A stretch of 64,000 nt of DNA from Candidatus Eisenbacteria bacterium (lineage in GTDB: Bacteria > Eisenbacteria > RBG-16-71-46 > JAFGJU01), in the NCBI GenBank assembly GCA_026388185.1, contig JAPLKG010000011.1, positions 62,001-126,000 of the forward strand, written 5' to 3'. Positions 42,916-52,184 of the stretch are shown here, piece by piece. A program made the translations under genes and the position numbers. The notes under the pieces are model-generated. The model saw nothing but the letters and a program-made list of their open reading frames with translations, was not told where the DNA came from and did not search any database. Positions within the stretch are counted from its first letter, which is position 1; each line of letters starts with the position of its first letter.

Positions 42916-44290
42916 GAGGATACATCTCATCGGCATCGGCGGGACGGGGATGAGTGGCATAGCCGAAGTTCTCCTGAACCAGGGCTACGACGTGTCGGGT
43001 TCCGACATCAAACACTCCGACGTCACGGAGACGTTGGAGAGGCTCGGAGGAAGGATCTTCTACTCTCACGATCCGCTTAATCTCGAGGGTGCTCACGTCG
43101 TGGTCATCTCCTCGGCAATAAGACCGGACAATCCCGAGCTTCTGGCAGCAAGAGAGAAAAACATTCCTGTGATATCTCGCGCCGAGATGCTTGCCGAGCT
43201 TATGCGACAGAAGTACGGTATCGCGATAGCCGGCGCGCACGGGAAAACGACGACCACCTCGATGATTGCATCCGTCCTCACGCACGGCTATCTCGCTCCC
43301 ACGATAGTCATAGGAGGGAGACTCCGATCCTCCAATCGCAACGCCAAGTTGGGGACAGGACAATTCTTCGTGGCCGAGGCCGACGAGAGCGACGGGTCTT
43401 TCTTGAGACTTTCCCCCACGATCGCCGTGATAACTACGATCGACGAGGAGCATCTCGACTACTACACGGACATCGCCAGGGTCAAGGACGCTTTTGTCGA
43501 GTTCGCCAACAAGGTTCCTTTCTACGGCGCCGCCGTGGTGTGCATAGACGACGAGAACGTGCGTTCCATAATCCCTCGCATCACAAGAAGAGTCTTGAGC
43601 TACGGGCTTGACGGCCGGGCCGACTTCTCGGCGAAGACGATTACTCAGAGCGGGATGCGCGTGTCCTACAAGGCCTTCGTTCATGGAGAGCTTCTCGGCG
43701 AAATCAAGCTTCGAATGCCCGGCAAGCACAACGTATACAATTCGCTGGCCGCGGTGGCGGTGGGTCTCGAACTGAGGGTCGAGTTCGACGCGATAAAGAC
43801 CGCCCTCGCCGAGTTCGAGGGCGTGAAGAGACGATTCGAGATCAAGGGCGAAAGCTGCGGCATCACTATTCTGGATGACTACGGTCATCATCCCACCGAG
43901 ATAAAGGCGGTTCTGGACACGGCCAACGAAATCTGGAAGGGGAGAGTCGTGGCCGTCTTCCAGCCCCACAGGTACACCAGGACCGCATTGCTCGGACACC
44001 TTTTTGGAGGCGCCTTCGACGCCTGCCAGCGCGTCTACGTCACGGACATCTATGCGGCCGGAGAAGAGCCGATCAAAGGCGTCAGCTCGACGAACATAGT
44101 CAACGAGATCAAGAGCCGGGGAAAGACAGAGGTGAGGCACGAGGCAGACCTCAAATCTTTGCTCAAGACTCTCGTCGCAGAGCTCGCGCCGGGCGACGTC
44201 GTGGTCACGCTCGGCGCAGGCGACATCTGGAAATTCGGCGAGAGCCTGCTGAGTGAGCTTCGCGTGGGTAGGGAAAGTGTCAGGTGCTAG
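42899..44290 (+). CDS. murC: UDP-N-acetylmuramate--L-alanine ligase
   Basis: MurC adds L-Ala to UDP-MurNAc, the first peptide step. The 463-residue enzyme has HLIGIGGTGMSGIAEVL at the N-terminus, the ATP loop GAHGKTTTTSM near residue 115, EADESDGSFL, TTIDEEHLDYY and DDYGHHPTEI. All catalytic blocks are intact. It overlaps murG at the start and murB at the end. Confidence 0.97.
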   Translation: MYTTIRRIHLIGIGGTGMSGIAEVLLNQGYDVSGSDIKHSDVTETLERLGGRIFYSHDPLNLEGAHVVVISSAIRPDNPELLAAREKNIPVISRAEMLAELMRQKYGIAIAGAHGKTTTTSMIASVLTHGYLAPTIVIGGRLRSSNRNAKLGTGQFFVAEADESDGSFLRLSPTIAVITTIDEEHLDYYTDIARVKDAFVEFANKVPFYGAAVVCIDDENVRSIIPRITRRVLSYGLDGRADFSAKTITQSGMRVSYKAFVHGELLGEIKLRMPGKHNVYNSLAAVAVGLELRVEFDAIKTALAEFEGVKRRFEIKGESCGITILDDYGHHPTEIKAVLDTANEIWKGRVVAVFQPHRYTRTALLGHLFGGAFDACQRVYVTDIYAAGEEPIKGVSSTNIVNEIKSRGKTEVRHEADLKSLLKTLVAELAPGDVVVTLGAGDIWKFGESLLSELRVGRESVRC

Positions 44291-45182
44291 CGGCCTTTAC
44301 GAGTCCATTGAGAACATCCGCGGCGTTCGCTGTAGGAGAAACGTTTCCCTCGCGACTCTCACCTCTTTCAAAGTCGGCGGACCGGCGGACGTTCTTGCCG
44401 TGGCAGAAGACGCAGAAGGGTTGCGCAGCATTTTGGTGCGGTTCGCGGACGCCGGAGCAAAGTGGTTCTTGCTGGGGGCCGGCACCAACGTGGTTTTCGG
44501 AGACGCAGGGTTCAGAGGAGTCGTCGTGAAGCTCGGTCCCGGGTTTGCCGGCATCGTCAGGAAGGGCACGGGTATTTTCGCGGGAGCGTCTGCCTCCTGG
44601 TCGGAGTTGCTATCATCCTGTGCGGAGTCCGGACTGGCCGGTCTCGAACGGATGTCTGGAATCCCAGGCACCGTCGGCGGCGCCGTGTTCGGTAACGCCG
44701 GCGCTTTTGGAGTGACGGTAGGAGACAGAGTCGAGTGGGCGAGCGGAATGAACGCTCGTGGTGTCGAGAGAAAGCTCGCGCGAGACGAGATGGAATTCAG
44801 CTACCGACACGCCAGTTTTCCGAGTGGGTTTGTGCTCACCCAGGTGGCCATGTGCCTGGAGAACGGCGAGAAGGGCGCAATCCTGGCAACGACGGACGAG
44901 ATTCTTGCCAGAAGGAGAGAGAAACAACCGTTGGAACTGCCGAGCGCCGGCTCCGTCTTCAAGAATCCACCTGAGGCCAAGGCGGCGAGGCTGATCGAGC
45001 AAGCGGGTCTCAAGGGGCGGCGCGTGGGGGGTGCGGAGGTGTCGGAAAAGCACGCCAATTTCATTGTGAACAAGGGCGGAGCGACCGCCGGAGACATCCT
45101 CTCTCTCATCGACATCGTGAGAGAAGAAGTCTGCAAGCGTTTTTCCGTCGGGCTCGAGCTCGAAGTGAAAGTAGTGGAGTGA
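44253..45182 (+). CDS. murB: UDP-N-acetylenolpyruvoylglucosamine reductase
   Basis: MurB reduces UDP-GlcNAc-enolpyruvate to UDP-MurNAc with FAD and NADPH. The protein (309 residues from GTG 44253) has TSFKVGGPADVLAV, the FAD loop LLGAGTNVVFGDAG, GIPGTVGGAVFGNAGAFG, YRHASF and the catalytic-Ser motif SAGSVFKNP. The size and loop pattern fit the shorter type II MurB. GTG 44253 and GTG 44277 are both possible; the second has GGTAGGGA just upstream. Confidence 0.95.
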   Translation: MSFAWVGKVSGASGLYESIENIRGVRCRRNVSLATLTSFKVGGPADVLAVAEDAEGLRSILVRFADAGAKWFLLGAGTNVVFGDAGFRGVVVKLGPGFAGIVRKGTGIFAGASASWSELLSSCAESGLAGLERMSGIPGTVGGAVFGNAGAFGVTVGDRVEWASGMNARGVERKLARDEMEFSYRHASFPSGFVLTQVAMCLENGEKGAILATTDEILARRREKQPLELPSAGSVFKNPPEAKAARLIEQAGLKGRRVGGAEVSEKHANFIVNKGGATAGDILSLIDIVREEVCKRFSVGLELEVKVVE

Positions 45183-46057
45183 GAATCAGGATGTTCACAT
45201 TGAGAAAAACGAGAAAGAAAGCATACTGCGGCGGGGCGCTTGCCAGGGGGCCGATTTCGCTTGACCTTTCTCTGAGAATCATCTTCTTCTCACTGATAGT
45301 CGTGCTCGCCATCGTCAAGTTGCCGGAGGCCAGGGCGAAAATTCTTCGCACGGGCTTATTTAAGCTTGACTCCGTGACGCTAAAGGGCAATAGATACCTT
45401 CTGGAGTCTCAAGTCGTGGCAATTGGCGGCATTGAAAAGGGTGCTTGCGGTCTGAGCCTCAACGCCGACGAGATTCGCGAGAAGCTGATGAAGCACCCGA
45501 GAATCAAGTCGGCCTCTGTGAAGAAGCTCCTGTGGAAGAAGCTCTACATAACTATCGAGGAACGTACACCGGTGGCGCTCGTTGAGTTGGACAAAATTCT
45601 TGAGACAGACGAAGATCGAGTCGTGTTCGAGCCGGTTGACTACGCTCTGCTTCCCGACTTGCCGTTGATCACGGGACTCTCCTACAGGAGAGTGGTCCTC
45701 GGCGACACGCTGGAGGGCAAGGGGATGGAGCATGCCATGGCGCTCATCGATCAGTTGCGTGATCCTGAGGTGAACCTTCTTGATCAGATCTCGGAGATCC
45801 ACGTGAACAAGAGCGGTGACCTGGTTCTGATGGCGGTTCAATCCGGCACTCCGATCGTCGTGGGCAGCGAGGCCGTCACGATAAAGAAACTCCAGGCATT
45901 CAAAGTTGCCTGGGCCGACATGCAGCGCAAGGACCTTAAGCCGGTTTCCGTGGACCTCAGGTTCAAGGATCAGATAGTCGCAAAGGTACCGGAGCGGACT
46001 GTCCCTGAGGTGCTCTACGCGGGAGACACAGAAGCACGGAAGGCCGTGCGCTTCTAG
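45179..46057 (+). CDS. ftsQ: Cell division protein FtsQ/DivIB
   Basis: The 292-residue protein has a basic cytoplasmic N-terminus, one transmembrane helix (about 29-47) and a POTRA domain beginning FKLDSVTLKGNRYLLESQV near residue 61, then the FtsQ beta domain. It bridges early and late division proteins with FtsL and FtsB. GTG 45179 overlaps the murB stop; ATG 45191 is an alternative. Sequence similarity within this family is low, but the POTRA motif, topology and place before ftsA make the call firm. Confidence 0.9.
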   Translation: MRIRMFTLRKTRKKAYCGGALARGPISLDLSLRIIFFSLIVVLAIVKLPEARAKILRTGLFKLDSVTLKGNRYLLESQVVAIGGIEKGACGLSLNADEIREKLMKHPRIKSASVKKLLWKKLYITIEERTPVALVELDKILETDEDRVVFEPVDYALLPDLPLITGLSYRRVVLGDTLEGKGMEHAMALIDQLRDPEVNLLDQISEIHVNKSGDLVLMAVQSGTPIVVGSEAVTIKKLQAFKVAWADMQRKDLKPVSVDLRFKDQIVAKVPERTVPEVLYAGDTEARKAVRF

Positions 46058-46072
46058 AGTGGAAAGGCTGGT

Positions 46073-47305
46073 GTGAGAATGGCATCCGGAAGGATACTCG
46101 CGGGGCTGGACATAGGCACCACGAAGATCTGCGTCATCATAGCCGAGGTGGATGAAGCCAATCAGGTGAACATCGTGGGTGTCGGCACGGTGCCGTCGGA
46201 GGGGTTGAGAAGAGGAGTAGTAATCAATCTCGAGAAGACGGTCCAGTCCATCTCGAGAGCCGTCGAGAAAGCCGAAAGAATGGCCGGCATAAAGATCAAG
46301 TCGGCCTACGCCGGAATCGCCGGAGATCACATAAGAAGCATCAATAGCAGAGGCGTGATTGCCGTTTCGCGCAAGGACAACGAGATCGGTCCCGCCGACG
46401 TGGCCAGGGTAGTGGAAGCCGCCAAGGCGGTCGCCATTCCGGCGGACAGGGAAATAATCCACGTGATTCCCCAGGAATTCATGGTTGACGACCAGGACGG
46501 GATAAAGGACCCGATCGGCATGAGCGGCATAAGGCTTGAGGCCGAGGTCCACATCATTACCGGCGCGGTTACCTCGGCCAGGAACATCTGCAAGAGCATA
46601 GAGAAGGCAGGTCTCAGGGTGGAGGACCTGGTCCTCGAGCCGCTCGCTTCGAGTCACGCCGTGCTCGGCCCCGACGAGCGAGACCTGGGCGTGGTGCTGG
46701 TTGACGTTGGCGGTGGCACGACGGACGTGGCGGTTTTCTACGAAGGAAGCATAAGGCACACCGCCATCATCGGGCTGGGGGGATCCAGCATCACGAACGA
46801 CATTGCCATCGGGTTGAGGACGCCTATTGACAAGGCAGAGCAGCTCAAGATAGAGCATGGTTGTGCGCTGAGTTCGATGGTTTCCGAAGACGAGAAAATC
46901 TTGGTGCCCGGCGTGGGCGGTCGGCCCACCAGGGAGCTTTCACGATACGTATTGAGTGCAATGATCGAGCCCAGGATGGAAGAGATATTTACGCTGGCCC
47001 TCAAGGAGGTGAGGAAGAATCATTTTGCCGACTTGCTCGGTGCCGGTGTGGTCATCACCGGCGGCACGGCCGTGATGCAAGGTGTCACCGAACTTGCCGA
47101 GCAGGTCTTCGAACTGCCGGTCAGGATTGGCGTTCCGACCGGAGTATCGGGGCTTGTTGATTCGGTCAGCGATCCCAAGTTTTCAACGGGAGTCGGTCTG
47201 GTACTCCATGCCTTTCACACTGAGGAAATGGATGCTGATTACTCGAAGGGCCCTCTTTCCAGACTGTCTTCCGGCATCAGACGGCTCGTCGAGAGTTTTT
47301 TCTAG
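46073..47305 (+). CDS. ftsA: Cell division protein FtsA
   Basis: FtsA is an actin-fold ATPase that tethers FtsZ to the membrane. The 410-residue product has LAGLDIGTTKICVII (phosphate 1), an SHS2/1C domain near 85-165, VVLVDVGGGTTDVAVF (phosphate 2) and GVVITGGTAVMQG. The last 15 residues (LSSGIRRLVESFF) form an amphipathic helix of the type that binds the membrane. GTG 46073 lies five bases after AAAGG; ATG 46079 is an alternative two codons later. Confidence 0.97.
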   Translation: MRMASGRILAGLDIGTTKICVIIAEVDEANQVNIVGVGTVPSEGLRRGVVINLEKTVQSISRAVEKAERMAGIKIKSAYAGIAGDHIRSINSRGVIAVSRKDNEIGPADVARVVEAAKAVAIPADREIIHVIPQEFMVDDQDGIKDPIGMSGIRLEAEVHIITGAVTSARNICKSIEKAGLRVEDLVLEPLASSHAVLGPDERDLGVVLVDVGGGTTDVAVFYEGSIRHTAIIGLGGSSITNDIAIGLRTPIDKAEQLKIEHGCALSSMVSEDEKILVPGVGGRPTRELSRYVLSAMIEPRMEEIFTLALKEVRKNHFADLLGAGVVITGGTAVMQGVTELAEQVFELPVRIGVPTGVSGLVDSVSDPKFSTGVGLVLHAFHTEEMDADYSKGPLSRLSSGIRRLVESFF

Positions 47306-47343
47306 TTGCCGTTGTTTTCATTTAGTGATACGGAGGTATTGTG

Positions 47344-48495
47344 ATGCTTCTTCAATTCGAACCGGACGAGAATACAGGTGCTAGCCTCCGCGTGATTGGA
47401 CTTGGTGGGGCCGGAGGGAATGCGGTGAATCGGATGATCTCCGCCGGTCTCACGGGTGTCGAGTTCATTGCCGGAAACACCGACGCACAGGCGCTCAATC
47501 AGTCACAGGCCCCGCATAAGATTCAAATGGGGAGCCTGCTCACGAGGGGACTTGGTTCCGGTGGGGACCCCGACGTGGGAAGACGGGCCGCCGAGGAAAC
47601 GTCGGAAGAGATCGGCAATCTCATCCGCGGCAGCGACATGGTGTTCATAACGTGTGGGATGGGCGGCGGGACCGGCACGGGCGCTGCCCCGATGGTCGCA
47701 TCACTGGCGAGGGAGCTGGGTTGTCTCACCGTCGCGGTGGTCACGAAACCGTTCGTCTTCGAAGGCAAGCGCAGAGCGGCCGTCGCTGAAGACGGTCTGA
47801 ACGAGCTGAGAGAGAACGTTGACACTCTCATCGTCATTCCGAATGACAGACTGCTGTCGGTCGTAGAGAGGACCACGCCCATTCTGGAAGCCTTCAGGAC
47901 CGCCGACGAAGTCTTGCTGCAAGCCACGAAGGGTATCTCGGATCTGATCACGATCCCCGGCATAATCAATCTCGATTTCGCGGACGTCAAGGCAGTGATG
48001 ATGTCTCGCGGAAACGCTTTGATGGGCACCGGAATAGCTTCCGGTGAGAACAGGGCGGTGGAAGCGGCACAGCTCGCAGTTTCGAGCCCTCTCCTCGAGG
48101 ACGTCGCGATTACCGGCGCGCAGGCCCTTCTTGTCAACATCACCGGCGGGCCGGCGCTGAGTCTCCACGAGGCCAGCGAGGCGGCGAGCGTGATACTCGA
48201 GGCGGCAGGCGGAGAGGCGAGCGTTATCTTCGGAGCCGTGATTGACCCGAGGATCGAGTCGGAGATTCGAGTCACGGTCATAGCGACCGGGTTTGGCAAG
48301 AGAGCGACTACCAAGCCGGAAGTGACAGAGAGAAGGCAGATCGAGCGTCCCGACTACGACCGGGAGGGACTCAAGAGGCCCGCCTTCCTACGCAAGGAAG
48401 ATTCTACCGTTGTGACACACACGCGGCGGTGGGGCAGAGCCTTCTCGAAAGAGAGCCTGGAGATTCCGGCCTTCTTGAGAAAGCAGATGGACTGA
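47344..48495 (+). CDS. ftsZ: Cell division protein FtsZ with a doubled C-terminal peptide
   Basis: This 383-residue tubulin homologue forms the Z ring. It has the GTP signature [12 protein letters not shown], the T7-loop region [11 protein letters not shown] and the opening [14 protein letters not shown]. The conserved C-terminal peptide that binds FtsA and other partners is present at the end ([12 protein letters not shown], 372-383), and a near copy RPAFLRKED occurs 28 residues earlier (345-353). GGAGG (47332-47336) lies seven bases before ATG 47344, so that start is preferred to GTG 47341. Confidence 0.97.
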   Translation: MLLQFEPDENTGASLRVIGLGGAGGNAVNRMISAGLTGVEFIAGNTDAQALNQSQAPHKIQMGSLLTRGLGSGGDPDVGRRAAEETSEEIGNLIRGSDMVFITCGMGGGTGTGAAPMVASLARELGCLTVAVVTKPFVFEGKRRAAVAEDGLNELRENVDTLIVIPNDRLLSVVERTTPILEAFRTADEVLLQATKGISDLITIPGIINLDFADVKAVMMSRGNALMGTGIASGENRAVEAAQLAVSSPLLEDVAITGAQALLVNITGGPALSLHEASEAASVILEAAGGEASVIFGAVIDPRIESEIRVTVIATGFGKRATTKPEVTERRQIERPDYDREGLKRPAFLRKEDSTVVTHTRRWGRAFSKESLEIPAFLRKQMD

Positions 48496-48555
48496 CAAGC
48501 TTCCCGACGACGTCTCTCGTCCGAGCGTCAACGATGTCGCAAAAAAAGTGTCTTT

Positions 48556-50208
48556 ATGAAACTTTTCGGAAAAATACTAGAGCGCCAGGGGAACGAACAC
48601 TATAACACTGGCATTGCCTTCTTCAACGACGGCCAGTACGAGGAGGCCGTTGGAGAATTCGAGAAGGCGATAGAGTCTATTTCGAGCAAGAAGGATCCCT
48701 ACTACAATCTCGGCCTTTTCTACGCCGCGGAAGCGAGGGCTCACCTTGGCCTGGCACATTTCAAGAAGGGCAAGCTTGAGAGTGCGGAGCAGGAATTTAA
48801 GAAGGCCCTGACGGAGAGCCCCAATTATCCTGACCTTCGTTACTATCTGGGCGTAATCTACGAAAGATCCGGCCGGCACAAGGAGGCGATAGGCGAGCTC
48901 GAGGCTGCCCTTGCGATCAATCCGCACTACTCGGAGGCCCGCTGCTATCTGGCCGTTTGCCTCCACGCCGTCGGCGAGGAGGAGGGCGCGAAGCGCCAGC
49001 TTCAGGACGTGAGACAGACAGGCTACGACCTTCCCCTCTCTCTCAGTCTTCAGAACAACAATCATATTCCGGAAGAGGCCATAGCAGAGCTGAGACAGAT
49101 ACCGAAGAAGCAGTCCGAGTGCTTCGTGCACATGGACAGCGCTGTCAGTTACTACAACAGGGGTCTGAGGAAAGAGGCCGTGGCAGAACTCGAGAAGGCC
49201 ATCGCCCTTCAGCCGAGGTATGCCGACCTGCGCTGCAAGCTCGGAGTCATACTGAGAGAAATGGGGGAGACGTCCAGGGCGGCCAGTGAATTCAAGCAGG
49301 CGGTTTCCATCAATCCCAACTATCTGGAGGCTCACGTTCATCTGGGGCTCACATACCTGGCCGAGTGCCGCCACGGAGAAGCCGTAAAGTTCCTCGCGCA
49401 TGCGTCGCAACTTGCTCCCAACTATGCCGACGTCCACTTCCTTGCCGGTCTTGCGTTCTACAGAGGCGGCTTTCCTCAGCTGGCGGTTGAGGAGTTCGAC
49501 AAGGCCCTGGAGGCCAATCCGCGTTTCTGGCGGGCGCATCATTACCTTGGCCTCTGCCATCATAGCATGGACGACACCGAAGGCGCCGTGAGAGAACTCC
49601 GCAGCGCCCTCGAGCAGTCACCTGACGCTGGAATAGCCAGGGCCGAGCTCGGACGTGTCTACCTGGCGAAGGGCGACTCTCAGAAGGCCGCCAACGAGTT
49701 TGAGATAGCGGTGGGATACCATCCCGACTATCCGGACCTCAGATTGAGCCTGGGCATCTCCTACATGAAGTCGAAGAACAACGCACAGGCCAAGGAGCAG
49801 TTGGTGAAGGCCATCGAGCTCAACCCCGACTTCGCCACGGCTCACTATGCCCTCGGCAGACTCCTCATGCTTGAAGACGAGCCTGACGAGGCCTTGTCCC
49901 ACCTGAATCACGCCCTCGCACTGTGCCCCGATCATGCCGACATCCACTACTGTCTTGGAAGGGCGCACGTCTCCAAGGGGCAGGAGGGAGAGGCCGAGAA
50001 AGCCTTCGCGGCTGCAATCAGCATCAACAAGAATTTCGTCGCAGCGAGGCTCGGATTGGCCATGCTTCTTCAACGGCAGGGTCACGTCGAAGACGCAAGG
50101 GAACACCTCCTGCACGTTCTGAAAATCGAACCCGATAATCCACTTGCTCGCTCCTACCTGGACGCCGACGTCACGTTTCCCCTCAGTCCTCCCGATGCGA
50201 AAAACTAG
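48556..50208 (+). CDS. Large TPR-repeat protein
   Basis: A 550-residue protein built almost wholly of tetratricopeptide repeats: about thirteen 34-residue units, for example YNTGIAFFNDGQYEEAVGEFEKAI at the start. There is no signal peptide or membrane helix, so it is probably a cytoplasmic scaffold. It stands 60 bases after ftsZ without a terminator between them and could be co-transcribed with the dcw cluster. A link to division or to the following radical SAM gene (14-base overlap) is only inferred. No clear ribosome-binding site precedes ATG 48556. Confidence 0.88.
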   Translation: MKLFGKILERQGNEHYNTGIAFFNDGQYEEAVGEFEKAIESISSKKDPYYNLGLFYAAEARAHLGLAHFKKGKLESAEQEFKKALTESPNYPDLRYYLGVIYERSGRHKEAIGELEAALAINPHYSEARCYLAVCLHAVGEEEGAKRQLQDVRQTGYDLPLSLSLQNNNHIPEEAIAELRQIPKKQSECFVHMDSAVSYYNRGLRKEAVAELEKAIALQPRYADLRCKLGVILREMGETSRAASEFKQAVSINPNYLEAHVHLGLTYLAECRHGEAVKFLAHASQLAPNYADVHFLAGLAFYRGGFPQLAVEEFDKALEANPRFWRAHHYLGLCHHSMDDTEGAVRELRSALEQSPDAGIARAELGRVYLAKGDSQKAANEFEIAVGYHPDYPDLRLSLGISYMKSKNNAQAKEQLVKAIELNPDFATAHYALGRLLMLEDEPDEALSHLNHALALCPDHADIHYCLGRAHVSKGQEGEAEKAFAAAISINKNFVAARLGLAMLLQRQGHVEDAREHLLHVLKIEPDNPLARSYLDADVTFPLSPPDAKN

Positions 50209-51829
50209 TCGTTACGGAGACGGATCCCAGACCGGAAGACGCGCTCAGTTGAGTCTGGCCCTCGTCTATCCCAATTCGTACGCAGTCGGCATGGACAATC
50301 TGGGGTTTCAAGGCATCTACGGGCTCGTTGTATCGGACCCCAGAGTGCATTGCGAGAGAGCCTTCTTCGAACGGGCTCCCGGTCGCCTGTCAATTGGGCA
50401 CGATCCGCGTCCTTCCGAAGCCAAGCCTCGCTCGTTCGAGAGCAAACTACCCTTGAAGTCTTTTGACGTCATCGCGTTCTCCGTTTCGTTTGAGAACGAC
50501 TACCTCAATCTGCTCAGGATTCTCAAGGCCTCCGACATTGAACCGTTTGCTTCGAAGCGGGACGAGCGCTCGCCGCTCTTGCTCGCAGGCGGAGTCGGGG
50601 TCTTCATGAATCCTGAACCGATCAGCCCTTTCATGGACGCGGTCTTCCTTGGAGAAGCGGACGAGGCCACGGAAGAGATAATCGATACCTTGCTGCAAGC
50701 AAGAGCGGGCGGAAGGCAGTCGGTCTTGGAGTCCCTGGCTTGCATCGACGGCGTGTACGTTCCTTCCGTGCACTCTCCTTTCCTGAGAGGGTCCGGCACT
50801 CCGGTTCCCTCTACGAGTGTGAAGAGAAGATACGTGTCTCAGCTTTCGACGGTGTTTCGCAGCAGCGTGATCTCGACTTCGAGAAGTCACCTCGGCGGCA
50901 TGGTGCTTGTGGAATCCGGACGCGGTTGCTCAAGAAAATGCAGGTTCTGCGCGGTGACGTCGGTCTACGCTCCTCTCAGATTCGTCCCGGCAGAGTCGTT
51001 GCTTGCCAGGATCGAAGAGGGCGCCCCGGCCCGCGGGACCGTCGGAATAGTGGGGGCCTGTGTCTCGGAGCATCCGGGACTCACGGAACTCGCAAGGGTT
51101 CTCGTTGGAAAGGGGCTCAGGGTTTCTCTCTCGTCAATGAGAGCAGACAGCACCCCTGCGGAGCTCGTCGAGCTAGTTGCGAGAAGCGGCACGAGGACAA
51201 TCACCACTGCTCCCGAAGCAGGTACGGCGAGACTCAGGGGGGTAATAAACAAGGAGCTGGACGAGGCAAAGCTGTTGAGACTGGTCGAGATTGCGCGCGA
51301 TAGCGGCATCGCATCGCTGAAGCTATATTTCATGATAGGTCTGCCGAAGGAAGAACCGGAGGACGTCGAGGCAATCGTCTCGCTTGTCGGGGCGATTCGT
51401 TCGACGTTCCTGTCCGGCAAGAAGGCTCGTCAGGTCGTGGTGAGCGCTTCTCCGTTTGTTCCGAAGGCCTTCACGCCCTTCCAGTGGTGTCGCATGCTCG
51501 AGCGGGACTCTCTCGACAAGAGAATGCAGATTCTGACCAAAGGTCTGTCGAAAATCAGAGGGGTCAAATTCGGCTCTCAGAGCATAAGAGGCTCAATTCT
51601 GGAAGGCGCACTCTCGCGAGGAGACTGGAGGGTGGCCCACGCCTTGCACGCGATGGTGTATGAGAATCTCAATTTCAAGAAAGCCTGGAGCAAGGCTGGA
51701 TTGCGCTTCGAGAACGAGGTCTTCGAAGAAAGAGACAGGAGAGCTCCGCTTCCCTGGGATCATTTGCTCATAGGCCCCGCGAGGAAGGAGCTTGAGGAGG
51801 AGCTAGATAGAGCCCTGGAGGAAGTCTAG
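50195..51829 (+). CDS. Radical SAM protein with B12-binding-like N-terminal domain
   Basis: The 544-residue protein has an N-terminal domain (about 10-215) resembling the cobalamin-binding-like region of uncharacterised radical SAM proteins (ALVYPNSYAVGMDNLGFQGIY), then the 4Fe-4S motif C-S-R-K-C-R-F-C near residue 247 and the radical SAM barrel with GIASLKLYFMIGLPKEEPED. It resembles the first part of the TIGR03960 family, which is often followed by a DUF2344 protein; none is seen here. The reaction is unknown. ATG 50195 was chosen; an upstream TTG reads deeper into the TPR gene. Confidence 0.82.
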   Translation: MRKTSRYGDGSQTGRRAQLSLALVYPNSYAVGMDNLGFQGIYGLVVSDPRVHCERAFFERAPGRLSIGHDPRPSEAKPRSFESKLPLKSFDVIAFSVSFENDYLNLLRILKASDIEPFASKRDERSPLLLAGGVGVFMNPEPISPFMDAVFLGEADEATEEIIDTLLQARAGGRQSVLESLACIDGVYVPSVHSPFLRGSGTPVPSTSVKRRYVSQLSTVFRSSVISTSRSHLGGMVLVESGRGCSRKCRFCAVTSVYAPLRFVPAESLLARIEEGAPARGTVGIVGACVSEHPGLTELARVLVGKGLRVSLSSMRADSTPAELVELVARSGTRTITTAPEAGTARLRGVINKELDEAKLLRLVEIARDSGIASLKLYFMIGLPKEEPEDVEAIVSLVGAIRSTFLSGKKARQVVVSASPFVPKAFTPFQWCRMLERDSLDKRMQILTKGLSKIRGVKFGSQSIRGSILEGALSRGDWRVAHALHAMVYENLNFKKAWSKAGLRFENEVFEERDRRAPLPWDHLLIGPARKELEEELDRALEEV

Positions 51830-51856
51830 GGCTCCCATCACGCACTTGTCGTTCTG

Positions 51857-52081
51857 CTATCCGATCTCGGCAGCCCTTGCCCTTGCGGCCCTGACGGCCT
51901 TCTGAACGACGTCAGACCTCAGGCAGCGCGTACAGACGTTGAGCTTCTTCGGCACGCCGTCCATCACCACTCGGACGCGCTGTAGGTTCGGCTGCCAGCG
52001 CCTGTTGGAGACGTTGTGAGCGTGACTGATTGTCGACCCAAAGAGGCTGCCTTTTCCACATATGTCGCATCTTCTAGACAT
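51857..52081 (-). CDS. rpmB: 50S ribosomal protein L28
   Basis: The 74-residue protein begins MSRRCDICGKG and contains the L28 core ISHAHNVSNRRWQPNLQ and VPKKLNVCTRCLRSD. Two Cys-x2-Cys pairs form the zinc site of the C+ type of L28. AAGGAG lies six bases before the ATG on the minus strand, and a promoter-like pair lies 40-70 bases upstream. It stands alone, facing the radical SAM gene with only 27 bases between their stops and no hairpin visible there. Confidence 0.97.
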   Translation of the reverse strand: MSRRCDICGKGSLFGSTISHAHNVSNRRWQPNLQRVRVVMDGVPKKLNVCTRCLRSDVVQKAVRAARARAAEIG

Positions 52082-52122
52082 GATTGATTTACTCCTTGAG
52101 AAACGATGAGACTCTGAGCTAG

Positions 52123-52151
52123 AATCTATCAGAGAGCCGGGGGGCTTGCAA
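52123..52151 (-). promoter_or_regulatory. Probable promoter of rpmB
   Basis: Read on the minus strand, TTGCAA (52151-52146) and TAGATT (52128-52123) are separated by 17 bases, matching four of six positions in each consensus box. The predicted start lies about 35 bases before the rpmB ATG. TTGCAA is its own reverse complement, so it could also be read toward recG, but no suitable -10 box follows on that side. Confidence 0.5.
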
Positions 52152-52184
52152 GCACAAAAGATTTACTGCGCGTCTTAAGACACC

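Noticed and set aside
52146-52184. TTGCAA at 52146 read as a -35 box for recG
   Set aside because: No -10-like hexamer occurs 16-18 bases downstream on the plus strand. The pairing with TAGATT on the minus strand for rpmB is better.
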